The translations under genes and the position numbers were made by a program. This document shows, in pieces, positions 9,012-16,762 of a stretch of DNA of 38,107 nt. The first letter of the stretch is position 1. The number at the start of each line of letters is the position of its first letter. The notes beneath the pieces were generated by a model. It was not told where the DNA came from. It searched no databases and saw nothing but the letters and a program-made list of their open reading frames with translations. The stretch spans positions 1 to 38,107 of IMG/VR virus record IMGVR_UViG_3300042922_000533; one strand, 5' to 3'. The DNA is from a virus.

Positions 9012-9842
9012 TTATACTTCTAACCATGCATAAACGCCTTTTTTCTTGGCATCTAGCACGAAAGCATCATAGTAAATACGACCTTCCACAAGGTTTCCAT
9101 TGATTCCAGGAGGATTCTCATGGATTTTGTACTCTTGTAACTTCTTAGGCGCACACATAACTGATTTATGCGTGATAACAAATGGCGTTTTAGCTGGGAA
9201 GTAAGATGATGGAGCTTTGATAATCTTCACGCCGTCTACTTCGCCCACTTGACCATTAAGAAGCATCTTTTGACCAATATCAGACGCTTTAAGGAACGTA
9301 GGATCTAACTTCAATAGGTTGTAGAACTTCGGTGTAACGAAAGCTACACGACCTTCTGTTGGTACTTTGTTTTCATCCAGGTATTCTTGACCTGCTAAGA
9401 AAGAAGAATACGCATTAGCCGCTGTAATGTTTGCTGCAGTTGGTCGTCCACTGTTTGTTGTAGCTGCCGCTACCCACTTTGTTAAACGGTAGATGTCAAT
9501 CTCTGGCACAACTACTTCATCATTCTGACGAGCAAGCGCCTTACCAGCTTCACGGACCATTTGAGAATCTTCACGGTTTCCTTTATCGATAGAGAACGTG
9601 AATGCACGATCACGAGACAACGTGTAGTTTGCCACTGTGTCATCAAGCTCTGCTGGTGTACCGTAACGGCTCGCACCAGTACGAGTGTAGTTGCCCATTG
9701 CTGATGTTGCGATAGAGTACACGTTTACCGCATTTACTCCATTCCATTCATACTCTTGGTGAACAACTGCCTCTGTTAATGATTTTAATTTAAAACGCTC
9801 GTCTACTTTGCCACTATATTTACTCGCTAAGTTTACTGCCAT
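9012..9842 (-). CDS. Major capsid protein
   Basis: The product is 276 aa, directly downstream of the scaffold gene, from ATG 9842 with AGGAGTG. It has the order expected of an HK97-fold coat protein: an extended N-arm (KYSGKVDERF), a spine-helix region, and an A-domain block with TEGRVAFVTPKFYNLLK and KIIKAPSSYFP. It ends with a strand, DAFVLDAKKKGVYAWLEV, of the type common in phage capsids. There is no prohead protease gene, and the N-terminus is short, so maturation probably needs scaffold exit only. A terminator lies about 160 bases downstream. Confidence 0.88.
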   Translation of the reverse strand: MAVNLASKYSGKVDERFKLKSLTEAVVHQEYEWNGVNAVNVYSIATSAMGNYTRTGASRYGTPAELDDTVANYTLSRDRAFTFSIDKGNREDSQMVREAGKALARQNDEVVVPEIDIYRLTKWVAAATTNSGRPTAANITAANAYSSFLAGQEYLDENKVPTEGRVAFVTPKFYNLLKLDPTFLKASDIGQKMLLNGQVGEVDGVKIIKAPSSYFPAKTPFVITHKSVMCAPKKLQEYKIHENPPGINGNLVEGRIYYDAFVLDAKKKGVYAWLEV

Positions 9843-9859
9843 GGTTTATCACTCCTATT

Positions 9860-10630
9860 TTATATTGAGTTAAACCCTGCCAAGAAATCGTCCTCACTCG
9901 CCACTTCATTACTTCCATGTGCTGTTAAACTGCCTACAGGAGCTTTCTGCTTGTTGGACTGATTCTGTTTAAGGGTTTGTAACTGGGTTTTATATTGGTT
10001 GTTCTGATGCTCCATATATGCATATTTGAGAGGAACACCCTTTTGAGTTGCTTCCCATACGCTTGGAGGGATTTCATCCTGTCCTGCGACAAAATCACGG
10101 TTGTTGGCTTGCTTGAAATAGTCAAAGAACTCTTGATATTCTGCGTTCTGTTTGGCTTCCTCTGCTTTGGTTTGCTTTTCAGCTTCAAACTGTTCACGGA
10201 ATTTACGATTCTCTAACATTTCTTGTGCTAATTCTTCGGATATACCTTGCTCGACTAACTGGTCAATTCGTTCCTGTTCTCTCTGCTGTTTAACAGCTTC
10301 CAGATAGCTAGGAACATCCATTCCATGCTGTTGGGCTAACTCCTCGACAAAACTTAAACGTGGATCACTTTCAAGCGCTTGTAAACGTTCCAATGTCTTG
10401 TCGTAGTTCAATCCCTTCTGAACAAGTGGAATGGCTTCGTCAATCGGAATTTCCCTTTCCTCTTTGTTGTATTTCACACGTAAGGATTGTAGGGTTTCCG
10501 CTGCTGTTGGTTCGTCTGCTTGTGGTAGAGCTTCCGATTCAACAGGTGTATCAAGTGTTTCAGAGACTTCTTCGGATGGTGTGTCCGATTGGAAGTCATC
10601 AGGTAAAATCATATCTTCATTTTCAAACAT
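9860..10630 (-). CDS. Capsid scaffolding protein
   Basis: The product is 256 aa, highly charged and lacking Cys. It has an acidic N-terminal 45 residues, a central coiled coil (about 80-180, rich in Glu, Gln, Lys, with QQREQERIDQLVEQG), and a polar C-terminal tail ending DDFLAGFNSI. The place between portal and capsid genes is the classic scaffold position. ATG 10630 has GGGAGGAG upstream. It should guide prohead assembly and leave before DNA packaging. Confidence 0.87.
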   Translation of the reverse strand: MFENEDMILPDDFQSDTPSEEVSETLDTPVESEALPQADEPTAAETLQSLRVKYNKEEREIPIDEAIPLVQKGLNYDKTLERLQALESDPRLSFVEELAQQHGMDVPSYLEAVKQQREQERIDQLVEQGISEELAQEMLENRKFREQFEAEKQTKAEEAKQNAEYQEFFDYFKQANNRDFVAGQDEIPPSVWEATQKGVPLKYAYMEHQNNQYKTQLQTLKQNQSNKQKAPVGSLTAHGSNEVASEDDFLAGFNSI

Positions 10631-10694
10631 TGCTTTTTCTCCTCCCTATGGTTGGGGATTATTTGAACAGTTTAATGTCTTATTCAGGACATAA

Positions 10695-10720
10695 TAAAAA
10701 CACCTACATTGGCATAGGTG
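10695..10720 (-). terminator. Intrinsic terminator overlapping the portal stop codon
   Basis: On the minus strand CACCTA-8 nt-TAGGTG (10720-10701) is followed by TTTTTATTAT. The stem includes the portal TAG. It probably lowers transcription between the portal and scaffold genes. The 10631-10703 gap holds nothing else I can support. Confidence 0.6.
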
Positions 10721-12413
10721 CTTGTTGTGGTGCTAATTGTTGTAAAATGGCTTGCTGTTGTTCGGGCGATGCTGAATAGAAGGCTTGTTGTTCCTCTGGA
10801 CTTAATGCCGCTACTGCTGCCATTGGGTCATTTGCCATCATTTGTGCTTCTTCCATCTGCTGTTTAATCTTACTGATTAACTCTTGCTTTTGTGGGATGT
10901 ATTCATCCGGTACTCGTTCGAGATAATCAACAAACTCAATCTTTTCTCTGTCTAATAGCATATCTAAAGTGGATAGTGAGGCTATTTCTGACCAATACGA
11001 TGCTTCGCCCACATCTGCCCGAACATTTAGCCATGTGTTCTTAAAGAGGCTGAAATCGTACTCCACAATCTGTTTTTGCCCCTCTATTTCAATTACCACT
11101 GGTCTTACACCATAATAAGTCCCCATCATATCCATAAGAATCTGTCCAATATCCTCAATCCACTCGTAAAGGTTCGCCTTTGGATTCTCTAATGGGATAG
11201 CTGATGACTTTTGTACTGCAATGATCGCTGAAGTATTCTTCGGGTCAATGTTACCTAGTGAAGCATCATTAATACCCAATGTTTCTTTGGTATATTGCAT
11301 AGCCAATTCAATGGTCTGGATAATCTGATTACTCATGTTACCAGGTTCCAAGTAACCCGCTATGTTTTTAATGTTCGCTTCTGGCCCCATACCACTAACA
11401 CCAATGGCAGAACCTATCTCATTGTTCCACATGCCGATAATGTCCGCATTGTATACGGCTTTCGGGAAGGCTGTCATCATCAAGTGATACATGACCATAG
11501 CAAACATACGATTGATAAAGATTTGATTCGGTAGCAACCCTGTACAAAGCGCTCGACCGTGGTATTGGTTCTTTTGCTTCTCCCAATTGCCCCATGCTAT
11601 CGGATAGTGCTTTAATCCAGTATCAATATCTTTGTAGATGTAAGCATTCTCCACACTCTTTGATGCTTTGATGGTGCCTGTTTGCTTATCTTTACGATAG
11701 ACGATGATATATAACGCTTTCCCGTATTGATCGCCTTCGATATCTGCTTCTACTTCAATCTTTCCACTATCGCCCGATTGCTCGTTGTAGTCTTTATCGG
11801 ATTGGATAGATTCTTCTTCACCTTGCTGATGCTGTTTCGCTTCTTCTCTAAGGTTCTGGACCATATCACGACCACTAATGATGATGTAAGGTTGTGAGTC
11901 TACCTTTGGATTGTTGGCATTACCGAAAAACACATTGCTGCCATCAATCAATTCCATCTCAATCTCGCCTTGAATGTCACCGTATTGATTGCCGTATGGT
12001 GTTTTATCGGTGTTAAAGAAGAAATGAGCGCAATAATCACCTGTTTTGACTCCATCGAACAAGGCATCCTTAATCCGGAAGTCCATCTTAAACTTCTCAA
12101 ATAGGTTAGATACCATGGCATTAGCAAAGTCGGAAGGTGCTAACTCCTCACTTTCTCCGTTATCTGCATTGAGCAACGGTTCAAAGTGTAGCTTGGTTTT
12201 CGATGTAGTGAGAGAAGATACAAAGAATGTACCCACACGCTTGATAATATTAAATACAGGCTTCGGCATGTTATCCGCTTCAAGGTTTCGCCACTGATCG
12301 CCTTCGAAAAAGGCTAAGTTTGCATCCACTGTGTCATAATAGCTAGGTTTCAAACTGTTGTTATACTTCTTACCAGCTTCATAAAGTTGCCAGTCTTTCG
12401 TTTTTTTCTCCAA
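10704..12413 (-). CDS. Portal protein
   Basis: The product is 569 aa from TTG 12413, with AAGGTGA seven bases upstream. No ATG is in a suitable place. The N-terminal region has YYDTVDANLAFFEGDQWRN and PKPVFNIIKRVGTFFVSSL, the portal wing pattern. A large alpha/beta middle and a long helical segment (about 355-420, GNIDPKNTSAIIAVQKSSA) follow. The C-terminus is Gln/Ala/Pro-rich. It forms the DNA-entry ring and binds the terminase, whose gene lies two genes upstream. The length fits P22-like or other podovirus portals, but I cannot decide the family without a profile search. Confidence 0.88.
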   Translation of the reverse strand: MEKKTKDWQLYEAGKKYNNSLKPSYYDTVDANLAFFEGDQWRNLEADNMPKPVFNIIKRVGTFFVSSLTTSKTKLHFEPLLNADNGESEELAPSDFANAMVSNLFEKFKMDFRIKDALFDGVKTGDYCAHFFFNTDKTPYGNQYGDIQGEIEMELIDGSNVFFGNANNPKVDSQPYIIISGRDMVQNLREEAKQHQQGEEESIQSDKDYNEQSGDSGKIEVEADIEGDQYGKALYIIVYRKDKQTGTIKASKSVENAYIYKDIDTGLKHYPIAWGNWEKQKNQYHGRALCTGLLPNQIFINRMFAMVMYHLMMTAFPKAVYNADIIGMWNNEIGSAIGVSGMGPEANIKNIAGYLEPGNMSNQIIQTIELAMQYTKETLGINDASLGNIDPKNTSAIIAVQKSSAIPLENPKANLYEWIEDIGQILMDMMGTYYGVRPVVIEIEGQKQIVEYDFSLFKNTWLNVRADVGEASYWSEIASLSTLDMLLDREKIEFVDYLERVPDEYIPQKQELISKIKQQMEEAQMMANDPMAAVAALSPEEQQAFYSASPEQQQAILQQLAPQQAPMPM

Positions 12414-12414
12414 G

Positions 12415-12624
12415 TTATGTCACCTTCTTTTTCTGTAAGGCTTGATGTACGTCGTAATTCATCAGTTTAAGGAAGTTTTCCTGATGTTCCCTTGCTTTTC
12501 GTACTTCGTCTTTATCTGCTGTAACTGTGGGTTTCTTGTTCCCTTGTTTGTAACCTAGATAATAAAAGGATAAGAGAGCAATAAAAAAGACCACCGCAGT
12601 GAGTAGTCCGAGAATGTAATCCAT
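12415..12624 (-). CDS. Small single-pass membrane protein
   Basis: The product is 69 aa from ATG 12624 with AAGGTGA. Residues 4-26 form one hydrophobic helix (LGLLTAVVFFIALLSFYYLG), followed by a basic, soluble tail. It lies between large terminase and portal, a slot where small genes of unknown role are common. No function assigned. Confidence 0.75.
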   Translation of the reverse strand: MDYILGLLTAVVFFIALLSFYYLGYKQGNKKPTVTADKDEVRKAREHQENFLKLMNYDVHQALQKKKVT

Positions 12625-12625
12625 A

Positions 12626-12832
12626 TTAGTTCACCTTATTTCTAACAGTGTCTACTACAAAGCGTGGATTAGAAACATCTTCGCCACCGTAGTTATCGCA
12701 ATCTTGACTTAGGCATATCATCGGTAGATTGACATAAGCAATGGTCTGTTGTTCGGGAGTATCATCGTTTTCAAATGTGTAAAATGAGTTGCCAATCCTT
12801 AGTAAGCTGTCGCATTTCGGGCACGTTTCCAT
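12626..12832 (-). CDS. Small zinc-ribbon protein
   Basis: The product is 68 aa from ATG 12832 (AGGTG six bases upstream). A GTG nine bases earlier lies on the ribosome site. It opens METCPKCDSLL and has a second pair CLSQDCDNYGG, giving C-x2-C and C-x4-C that could hold one zinc. It is packed between the large terminase stop and the membrane-protein gene. Function unknown. Confidence 0.72.
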   Translation of the reverse strand: METCPKCDSLLRIGNSFYTFENDDTPEQQTIAYVNLPMICLSQDCDNYGGEDVSNPRFVVDTVRNKVN

Positions 12833-12841
12833 TTCAATCAC

Positions 12842-14182
12842 CTACCATTTCGTATAAGCTGATACATTCGGCTTGCCACCTGTTATTTGTTTGATGGCCT
12901 TTGCGTGTTTCTCTGCTGGTGTTAAGTTGTCTGGATCATGTTTGTGTTTCTGCTCTTCTTTAAACTTCATCGCCTCGTCATTCAAAGCATAACGCACCGC
13001 ATCGATAGCGTGGTTGTTTTTATCGGGGTAACTCGCTTTAAAGTTTCCATTGGCATCTTTATCTAACTCATACGTTAAGAACTCTCTAGCAGTCTCTGGA
13101 CACCGCATATCGTCTATTATGATGGATTCCAAACTCTGTAAGAACTTAATCCCATACTCGATGGAGTCTGGACCTTTCTTCACCCCACGAATCTTTAACC
13201 CATACTGCCGTAACTCGTGAATACTCTTTGGTTCGGCTGAATCAGCTAATACCATTTCGTTGTTCTTGTTCTCTATTTTAATCTGCTGGTAGGCAGCGTG
13301 ATTGCTCATACCTACTTTATATAATTCATTAAATACATACAAACGTTTATGCTTGCGGTCATAATGCACCACGCTATAAGATAAAGGATCGATAGCAAAA
13401 CCAAAATCGAGACCACGTTTGACATTATAGAATGCGCTGATTTCTTCATCAGATATTCTCCTAATCTTAACATTGTCGAACACCTCTCCACCTGTTCCCA
13501 CGACTTCGCCCAGGTATTCATGCTCGTAGGCTTTTGGCTTTACTTCTTTTAGATGTTCCGCTTCGATGATAAACTGTTCGCCTAACCACTCTTTCGGCAC
13601 CGTAAGGTAATTGGAATGATGAAACAGTCTATCCTCTCTCGTAAGCTGTACTTCCGCATTAACCCAGTTATTCGCGCTCTTAGGAGGGTTATAGCTGTAG
13701 AACACCACAAACGATTGACCACCACGCATTAAAGATTGGTTAATCATTCGTATTTCTTCCATGCCTTCGAATTCATCCACTTCCTCGTACCATATAAACT
13801 TACAGTACCCTTTTGAGAATTTAATGGATTTAATTTTCTTCGGCTTATCCGCACCACGGAAGATAATCTTTTGTCCAGTGGGTAGATAGGTTAACACGAG
13901 CATCGCTTCTGGAACATGCCAGTATTGACTGACTCCTAATACTTCAATCGCCCAACATAACTGCTCAAAGACCGAATCCTTTAACGTGTCCTTTACTTTA
14001 CGTAAGACCACTGCATTACTATTTGGATCCTTCATGATTCCAAGTATTAATTCAATGGCCACACATGAAGATTTCGTACTACCACGACCACCACCCAACC
14101 AATAATGAGTGTAATCGCCTTTTTTAATGTGTTTGTGTACCTTATGAAAAGATGGTGCTATGACTGCTTTAAGATTGGTCAT
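12842..14182 (-). CDS. terL: Terminase large subunit (PBSX type)
   Basis: The product is 446 aa. Walker A is GGGRGSTKSS (residues 30-39), and Walker B is the FIWYEEVDEF block near residue 135. C-terminal nuclease acidic residues sit in RGLDFGFAIDPLSY, VLADSAEPKSIHELR and NHAIDAVRYAL. The spacing and these motifs match the PBSX/XtmB branch. It cuts concatemers and drives DNA into the prohead through the portal. ATG 14182 overlaps the small-subunit stop (ATGA), so the two are coupled. Confidence 0.95.
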   Translation of the reverse strand: MTNLKAVIAPSFHKVHKHIKKGDYTHYWLGGGRGSTKSSCVAIELILGIMKDPNSNAVVLRKVKDTLKDSVFEQLCWAIEVLGVSQYWHVPEAMLVLTYLPTGQKIIFRGADKPKKIKSIKFSKGYCKFIWYEEVDEFEGMEEIRMINQSLMRGGQSFVVFYSYNPPKSANNWVNAEVQLTREDRLFHHSNYLTVPKEWLGEQFIIEAEHLKEVKPKAYEHEYLGEVVGTGGEVFDNVKIRRISDEEISAFYNVKRGLDFGFAIDPLSYSVVHYDRKHKRLYVFNELYKVGMSNHAAYQQIKIENKNNEMVLADSAEPKSIHELRQYGLKIRGVKKGPDSIEYGIKFLQSLESIIIDDMRCPETAREFLTYELDKDANGNFKASYPDKNNHAIDAVRYALNDEAMKFKEEQKHKHDPDNLTPAEKHAKAIKQITGGKPNVSAYTKW

Positions 14183-14598
14183 TCTATATCATCAACTATC
14201 TGAACACCTATCGTGCCTTCTAATTGGGTTTTATCTGTCCATAAGGTGTAACGCTTACCGAGTAATTCAGCAGCCTTCAAACGTTCTTTACCATCCAACT
14301 CTTTGCGAGTTAACGTTTGAGCACCCTTACCAATTCCCAAAGCAAATTCTTCATCCATTTCTCCGCGTAACACTTTGGTGAGGAATTCAAGTATTTCATC
14401 TTGCTTTGCTATTCGTTCGGAATCTTTGCCGTTTATTAAATCATCGATGTAGGTTTTAACCTTAGCATTAGTTAGCAATCTGGAAGCATTTACTTCTGCT
14501 GATTTCCCTTTTGCTTTATATCCTGCTCGCCTATAAGCTTCAGTTGCATTCCCTGTCTCAATGTAATAATCGGCAAATCGTTTTTGTTGTTCATTCAC
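14179..14598 (-). CDS. terS: Terminase small subunit
   Basis: The product is 139 aa from GTG 14598, with GGAGG upstream. The N-terminus (QQKRFADYYIETGNATEAYR, then a second helix with NASRLLTNAKV) is the terminase_2/XtmA helix-turn-helix. A central helix with LTRKELDGKERLKAAELLGK is typical of the oligomerisation part. It recognises the packaging site, which usually lies in or near this gene. Confidence 0.93.
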   Translation of the reverse strand: MNEQQKRFADYYIETGNATEAYRRAGYKAKGKSAEVNASRLLTNAKVKTYIDDLINGKDSERIAKQDEILEFLTKVLRGEMDEEFALGIGKGAQTLTRKELDGKERLKAAELLGKRYTLWTDKTQLEGTIGVQIVDDIE

Positions 14599-14614
14599 GT
14601 CATATCACATCCTC

Positions 14615-14773
14615 CTAAAACCACGAACGCATTTTATTGGCACTCGTTGATTTGTAAGTATGATTATACTTATCATAGTTCTTTACGTGATCTGGTACAT
14701 CATCGGTCTTTTTTAACTTTTCTAGTTGTTTATCTAATTTATCAATCCTATTTTTCAAAGAAGAATAATACAT
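14615..14773 (-). CDS. First gene of the late operon (52 aa, coiled coil)
   Basis: ATG 14773 follows GGAG at long spacing. The product is MYYSSLKNRIDKLDKQ and onward, a charged helix with KLEKLKK-type heptads, ending HTYKSTSANKMRSWF. It directly precedes the small terminase, with GGAGG for that gene overlapping its stop. Function unknown; it could assist the terminase. Confidence 0.72.
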   Translation of the reverse strand: MYYSSLKNRIDKLDKQLEKLKKTDDVPDHVKNYDKYNHTYKSTSANKMRSWF

Positions 14774-14955
14774 TATCTAATCAACTCCATTTCCTCTCCA
14801 CAAGATACCGAAGCTTTACGGAAGGTTGCGACCCTTGCTCGGTATACATAAAGGCTCACTCGATACCCTGTAGACAATAAATGTTATCAGCTCCACCCCA
14901 CCCCGTGGAAGATGCCCAATGCACCCTAATGCTGATATTTTCCCACTCTGACCAT
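14774..14955 (-). promoter_or_regulatory. Structured 5' leader of the late operon
   Basis: This non-coding stretch separates a strong terminator from the first late gene. Read on the minus strand it holds three inverted repeats: TATCAGC/GCTGATA (14931-14937 with 14885-14891), GGTAT/ATACC (14863-14867 with 14841-14845) and ATACCGA/TCGGTAT (14839-14845 with 14805-14811). The last two share one arm, so they exclude each other. The G-rich part (14895-14910) is unlike the flanks. A 64-aa frame over 14816-15010 runs across the terminator and has no ribosome site, so I do not call it. It could be an antitermination/attenuation leader or hold the packaging site. Confidence 0.5.
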
Positions 14956-14993
14956 AAAAAAGACGATACCTGTTGTCGACCAGGCACCGTCTT
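14956..14993 (-). terminator. Strong intrinsic terminator before the late operon
   Basis: On the minus strand AAGACGGTGCCTG pairs with CAGGTATCGTCTT (13 pairs, two of them G-U) around an 8-base loop, then TTTTTTA. It ends transcription arriving from the early operon and from the promoter at 15077-15104, so late genes need readthrough or a promoter inside the leader. Confidence 0.9.
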
Positions 14994-15074
14994 AATACTA
15001 GATATAACAAATTTGCAGGAATCTGTTACTTACTGAATATAGGACAATTTCCGTTGCCCGATATTTCTAACACA

Positions 15075-15118
15075 CTATCATAATATCATGGAAAGTCATG
15101 TCAAAAGTCGCATGATAG
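15075..15118 (-). promoter_or_regulatory. Probable late promoter (candidate RinA target)
   Basis: On the minus strand TTGACA (15104-15099), a 16-base spacer and TATGAT (15082-15077) give a good promoter with a start near 15070. Inverted arms CTATCAT (minus strand, 15118-15112) and ATGATAG (15081-15075) flank it and could be a regulator site. RinA of staphylococcal phages activates the packaging-gene promoter, and this promoter is the first one upstream of the terminase genes. That RinA acts here is inference. Confidence 0.65.
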
Positions 15119-15142
15119 TCGCAAGTTTCTTCGAAATGCGTC

Positions 15143-15256
15143 TTAAATGTTATATGGAATTTCAGTGATTTCTGCATCGCATTCTACGTCTGTCATTTGA
15201 TTTAAAATCTCTTCGTCATACCCCATATCTCTTAACATTTGTCTACTTGTCTTCAT
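15143..15256 (-). CDS. Small acidic protein (37 aa)
   Basis: ATG 15256 has a strong AGGAGG six bases or so upstream. The product starts MKTSRQMLRDMGYDEEILNQ and is acidic. It is the last gene of the early operon, just upstream of the late promoter. Function unknown. Confidence 0.65.
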   Translation of the reverse strand: MKTSRQMLRDMGYDEEILNQMTDVECDAEITEIPYNI

Positions 15257-15296
15257 ATCGATAACCTCCTAATTTTATTTTTGTTCGATTTTCGGC

Positions 15297-15698
15297 TTAA
15301 AGTTTTCTATAATCAAGTGCTTTTAAAATGATGTTACCTTCTCTGTCGCCATAATATAACAATGCCTTTTCATAATCATAGACCTTATCTATAAGCCTTT
15401 TTAATTTGTTTTCGGCATAACAAGCGACTGCAAATGGGTTTCCAACCATATCTTCCATCCCGTGCCCTTCTGCTTCCATATCATCCTCGTCAAACAAATC
15501 TCGAATATCAGCTAATTTATTGCACAACATATCATTTTCTTTTTGCACTGTTTCAAGTGTGTACCGTTGAACTTCAACAGTTGTTTTCAATTTCTTGTTT
15601 TCTTCCCTCAAATCTCTAATTTCTTTTGTATAGTCCTTTAACAGACGACAAGCAAATTCAAAATCAGCTTTTAGAAGTTCGTATTTAGTCGAGTTCAT
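15297..15698 (-). CDS. Coiled-coil protein of unknown function (133 aa)
   Basis: I chose ATG 15698 because AAGGAG lies eight bases upstream; the GTG at 15707 overlaps that site. Residues about 15-75 form a long charged coiled coil (EIRDLREENKKLKTTVEVQ). An acidic patch and a shorter helical C-terminus follow. No catalytic motif is visible. Confidence 0.75.
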   Translation of the reverse strand: MNSTKYELLKADFEFACRLLKDYTKEIRDLREENKKLKTTVEVQRYTLETVQKENDMLCNKLADIRDLFDEDDMEAEGHGMEDMVGNPFAVACYAENKLKRLIDKVYDYEKALLYYGDREGNIILKALDYRKL

Positions 15699-15729
15699 TT
15701 TCTCCACTCCTTAAATGTCACAGTTTCTT

Positions 15730-15897
15730 TCAGCTGTTTCTTCGATTTGTAACGTTAAATAATCTATTCTCATAAGGTTGGATATGGCAGTCATAACACT
15801 CTTCTTCATATTGAGATTTAGGTTTTCCACATTTACAGACATGTTTCTCCAAAGCCTTAAATGCTTCAGATAGCAATTTGGCGTGATTAACTTTCAT
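15730..15897 (-). CDS. Small zinc-ribbon protein (55 aa)
   Basis: ATG 15897 has AAAGGAGAG upstream. The product has a helix, then CKCGKPK and CYDC, a C-x-C...C-x2-C zinc-binding set, then a basic tail. It lies just downstream of rinA. A DNA- or RNA-binding role is possible but not shown. Confidence 0.7.
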   Translation of the reverse strand: MKVNHAKLLSEAFKALEKHVCKCGKPKSQYEEECYDCHIQPYENRLFNVTNRRNS

Positions 15898-15931
15898 GTA
15901 ATCTCTCTCCTTTACGACTAAGTTTGGTTCA

Positions 15932-16357
15932 TTATCTCCACCCTAACACATCAGATATGGCATAAATCACGGAATCTCTCCACCTCATAGCTGTTGCCCT
16001 GTTAACATGCAACGACTCCGCAATCCCTTCCCAAGTGAGTGTCTGTGGTCGCGTCCAATACTTTACTCTGACTAACTTTTGATAATCATCGGGTAAGCCT
16101 TGAAACACTTTATATATAGCATTCGTGACCTCTTCTAACTGTATTAATCGTTTATGAGTAGCTAACCTAGTAGCTATCCGTTCTGTAGGTGAAGAAGGAA
16201 GGCTATTTCTCCCTCCTCCAATATTTTCATCTTCATTGTCATTGCAAAACATTATGTCTTTTCGCAACTCGTTAATTTCCTTCAATGTATCGTGGTAGCT
16301 ATATAATTCAGATTCAATATGTTTAAAAGTAGCTTTTCTCAACTTAGTAGTTGTCAA
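15932..16357 (-). CDS. rinA: RinA/ArpU-family late transcription activator
   Basis: The product is 141 aa from TTG 16357, with AGGAGG nine bases upstream. Family hallmarks are KATFKHIESELYSYHDTLKEI, ELRKDIMF, then DENIGGGRNS-x-PSSPTERIATRL, and a sigma-region-4-like C-terminal helix-turn-helix (QTLTWEGIAESLHVNRATAMRW). In staphylococcal phages RinA turns on packaging and virion genes. Here it is one of the last early genes, and a candidate target promoter lies some 800 bases downstream, just before the terminase operon. Confidence 0.92.
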   Translation of the reverse strand: MTTTKLRKATFKHIESELYSYHDTLKEINELRKDIMFCNDNEDENIGGGRNSLPSSPTERIATRLATHKRLIQLEEVTNAIYKVFQGLPDDYQKLVRVKYWTRPQTLTWEGIAESLHVNRATAMRWRDSVIYAISDVLGWR

Positions 16358-16762
16358 TCAACTTCCCCTCCTGCTACTTCCGTCCTCTATATCTACTTTC
16401 ACCCTATATTTCATGGCGTTTATTTCTTCTTTGGTGCTCTCAAAGGCATTTGACCAGCGTTTCATATTTCCGTAGGCTTCTGCTTCTTCCCCTCTTAAAT
16501 AAACAACCGCTAATTCTGCCTCTGCCGCTTTATTCTTTTCGGCATCGATATAGGCTTTAGCATGGACTCTTTTTCGTTCGGCATAGATCATCTTGTATCT
16601 CTCGGAAAATTCAGCTGCCATCTTCCCAATTAACACTAATTGTTTGGATAAGAGTTCAATTCGCATGATTCGATTGTCTTCTGGCACTTGTTTTAATTGA
16701 TTGTTGTATTTGATTAAGTCCTTGAGATAATCATCTGTCCAATCCTTTTTAAGTTGAGTCAT
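16358..16762 (-). CDS. Conserved-looking helical protein, unknown (134 aa)
   Basis: ATG 16762 overlaps the resolvase stop (ATGA), and its own TGA touches the rinA start, so the three are translated together. The product is almost all helix, rich in Lys, Glu and Ala, with KAYIDAEKNKAAEAELAVVY followed by a polar tail. There are no Cys/His motifs or membrane segments. Its place between resolvase and RinA suggests a DNA-related or regulatory accessory role, which is a guess. Confidence 0.75.
   Translation of the reverse strand: MTQLKKDWTDDYLKDLIKYNNQLKQVPEDNRIMRIELLSKQLVLIGKMAAEFSERYKMIYAERKRVHAKAYIDAEKNKAAEAELAVVYLRGEEAEAYGNMKRWSNAFESTKEEINAMKYRVKVDIEDGSSRRGS

Noticed and set aside
10360-10779. 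Forward 139-aa frame opposite portal and scaffold genes
   Set aside because: It is a shadow of the scaffold and portal coding strand, with no ribosome site and a composition that follows the reverse complement.
14816-15010. Minus-strand 64-aa frame in the late leader
   Set aside because: It spans the 13-pair terminator, lacks a ribosome site, and the region reads better as a structured leader.
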